NCBI GenBank assembly: GCA_012728465.1
Contig: JAAYFB010000225.1
Coordinates: 1 to 6,159, forward strand
Length of the DNA: 6,159 bases
Reading direction: 5' to 3'
Source of the DNA: Proteiniphilum sp.
GTDB lineage: Bacteria; Bacteroidota; Bacteroidia; Bacteroidales; Dysgonomonadaceae
Shown: positions 5,444-6,159 of the stretch, piece by piece
Position numbering within the stretch: the first letter of the stretch is position 1
Layout: the number at the start of each line of letters is the position of its first letter
Notes under the pieces: model-generated
Database searches by the model: none
What the model was told of the DNA's origin: nothing
Seen by the model: the letters and a program-made list of their open reading frames with translations, nothing else
Position numbers and translations under genes: made by a program

Positions 5444-6058
5444 TTAATTAAACGAAGTTCCGTTCCAGCTTAAACTTAGCTCCTCATTAAGTATATATGG
5501 CTTCATTTTATCAATCTGACTAGCTGTAAATAGTTTATCAATATCTATCTTAATAGTTAGATTGTTGTCATCTTTATTTAACATTGCCTGTAAAGGAATA
5601 TACAAAGGTAATGCAATATCAGTTTCGATGCTATTTTTTATACCCTCTACATTTATAAAATAGTTGATATCCACTTTGGGAAGTAAATTCTCTTTATCTA
5701 GTTCCTTCCATTCGGTTGTAAAAAATCTAACATTGCTATCACAAGCATCATCACAAATGGACTTAATAACACAAACGATGTCAGAACTTCCTTCAGCTGA
5801 TAGTAGCTTTATTTGTGTGGTGCCTACTTTTGAGGTTTGTAGCTTTACAAATGTATCAGTATGTTCTATTTTCTTAATTTCGCCCAACTGATTAGGTACC
5901 GACACCTCTACTTTATCAACCACAATCATCTCTTTATCCTCGCTTGTCAGGCCAGGAACTATTTCAAATGGCATTGCTTTGAACACATCATCTATTTTTT
6001 GAGACCATGACAATGATGTGCATAATAATATTAAAAGCAAAACAGTTATTTTTTTCAT
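5444..6058 (-). CDS. DUF3256-type secreted protein
   Basis: A 204-residue protein with a Sec signal peptide (MKK, hydrophobic core 4-16, cleavage probably after SWS at 19). The mature part matches the DUF3256 pattern known mainly from Bacteroidales: IDDVFKAMPFEIVPGLT at 22-38 corresponds to the family's lf..MP.sl.P.Lt opening. It is followed by the QLGEIKKIEHTDTFVKLQTS strand region (57-76), then IVCVIKSICDDACDSNVRFFTTEWKEL at 94-120, where the D-S-x-(I/V)-x-F-(Y/F) and W motifs fall. Three cysteines (96, 102, 106) lie close together in that stretch and might form a disulfide in the periplasm. There is no lipobox, so it is probably periplasmic or outer-membrane associated. Function is unknown for the family. 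Upstream are an inverted repeat at 6100-6115 and a 12-base A/T palindrome at 6073-6084, but no consensus -7 element. tRNA-Arg follows its stop by 16 bases on the same strand. Confidence 0.85.
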   Translation of the reverse strand: MKKITVLLLILLCTSLSWSQKIDDVFKAMPFEIVPGLTSEDKEMIVVDKVEVSVPNQLGEIKKIEHTDTFVKLQTSKVGTTQIKLLSAEGSSDIVCVIKSICDDACDSNVRFFTTEWKELDKENLLPKVDINYFINVEGIKNSIETDIALPLYIPLQAMLNKDDNNLTIKIDIDKLFTASQIDKMKPYILNEELSLSWNGTSFN

Positions 6059-6099
6059 TTGGGGAAATAATTGATATATATATCTTGAACACGTTGATG

Positions 6100-6115
6100 A
6101 CCAATTTATATTGGT
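6100..6115. repeat. Inverted repeat upstream of the DUF3256-type gene
   Basis: ACCAAT at 6100-6105 and ATTGGT at 6110-6115 form a perfect six-base inverted repeat around TTAT. It lies 41 bases upstream of the ATG at 6058, where an operator would be expected. A separate perfect palindrome, GATATATATATC, lies at 6073-6084 nearer the gene. Both are short and AT-rich, so either could be chance. Confidence 0.3.
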
Positions 6116-6159
6116 TGTCTATACATTAACCATATTCATTTGGAAACAACCCTATCATC

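Overview
The window looks like chromosomal DNA from a low-GC member of the Bacteroidota. The evidence is a set of families and habits typical of that phylum: a DUF4382 lipoprotein, a DUF3256-type secreted protein, a cold-shock protein with a long charged N-terminal extension, AT-rich leaders mostly without Shine-Dalgarno sites, two good TAnnTTTG (-7) promoter elements placed just before genes, and a tRNA without an encoded CCA end. I see no mobile element, CRISPR array, integrase or phage gene, and base composition looks even throughout. I read it as ordinary housekeeping and cell-envelope territory, with a few local oddities.

Layout from left to right. Positions 1-52 hold the last 16 codons of an unknown plus-strand gene, closed by a textbook intrinsic terminator (61-96). 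Positions 97-510 have no convincing gene; they hold a lone -7-like element, a decayed-looking open frame and three evenly spaced TGTGCA motifs. A second hairpin (511-549) probably terminates the minus-strand pair plsC-type acyltransferase (1899-1168) then cold-shock protein (1045-605). A 329-base spacer leads to a small plus-strand lipoprotein (2229-2630). It converges, 11 bases apart, with a minus-strand pair: a secreted lipocalin-like protein (3938-3549) followed by a YpfJ-type membrane zinc metallopeptidase (3514-2642). A plus-strand Rof-like small protein (4107-4418) converges, 12 bases apart, with a DUF4382 lipoprotein (5297-4431). Upstream on the same minus strand lie tRNA-Arg(CCG) (5427-5356) and a DUF3256-type secreted protein (6058-5444).

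How they fit together: five of the eight complete protein genes encode products predicted to be exported or membrane-anchored with an extracytoplasmic domain (two lipoproteins, two signal-peptide proteins, one anchored peptidase). A sixth makes membrane phospholipid. The remaining two are small RNA-related proteins: a cold-shock-domain chaperone and a protein resembling the Rho inhibitor Rof. There is no clear shared pathway. The likeliest transcription units are 3938 to 2642, possibly 1899 to 605, and possibly 6058 through the tRNA.

The most interesting point is inside the cold-shock gene. An unusually G-rich, Shine-Dalgarno-like stretch sits just before an in-frame ATG at 793, from which a stand-alone 62-residue cold-shock domain could be made.
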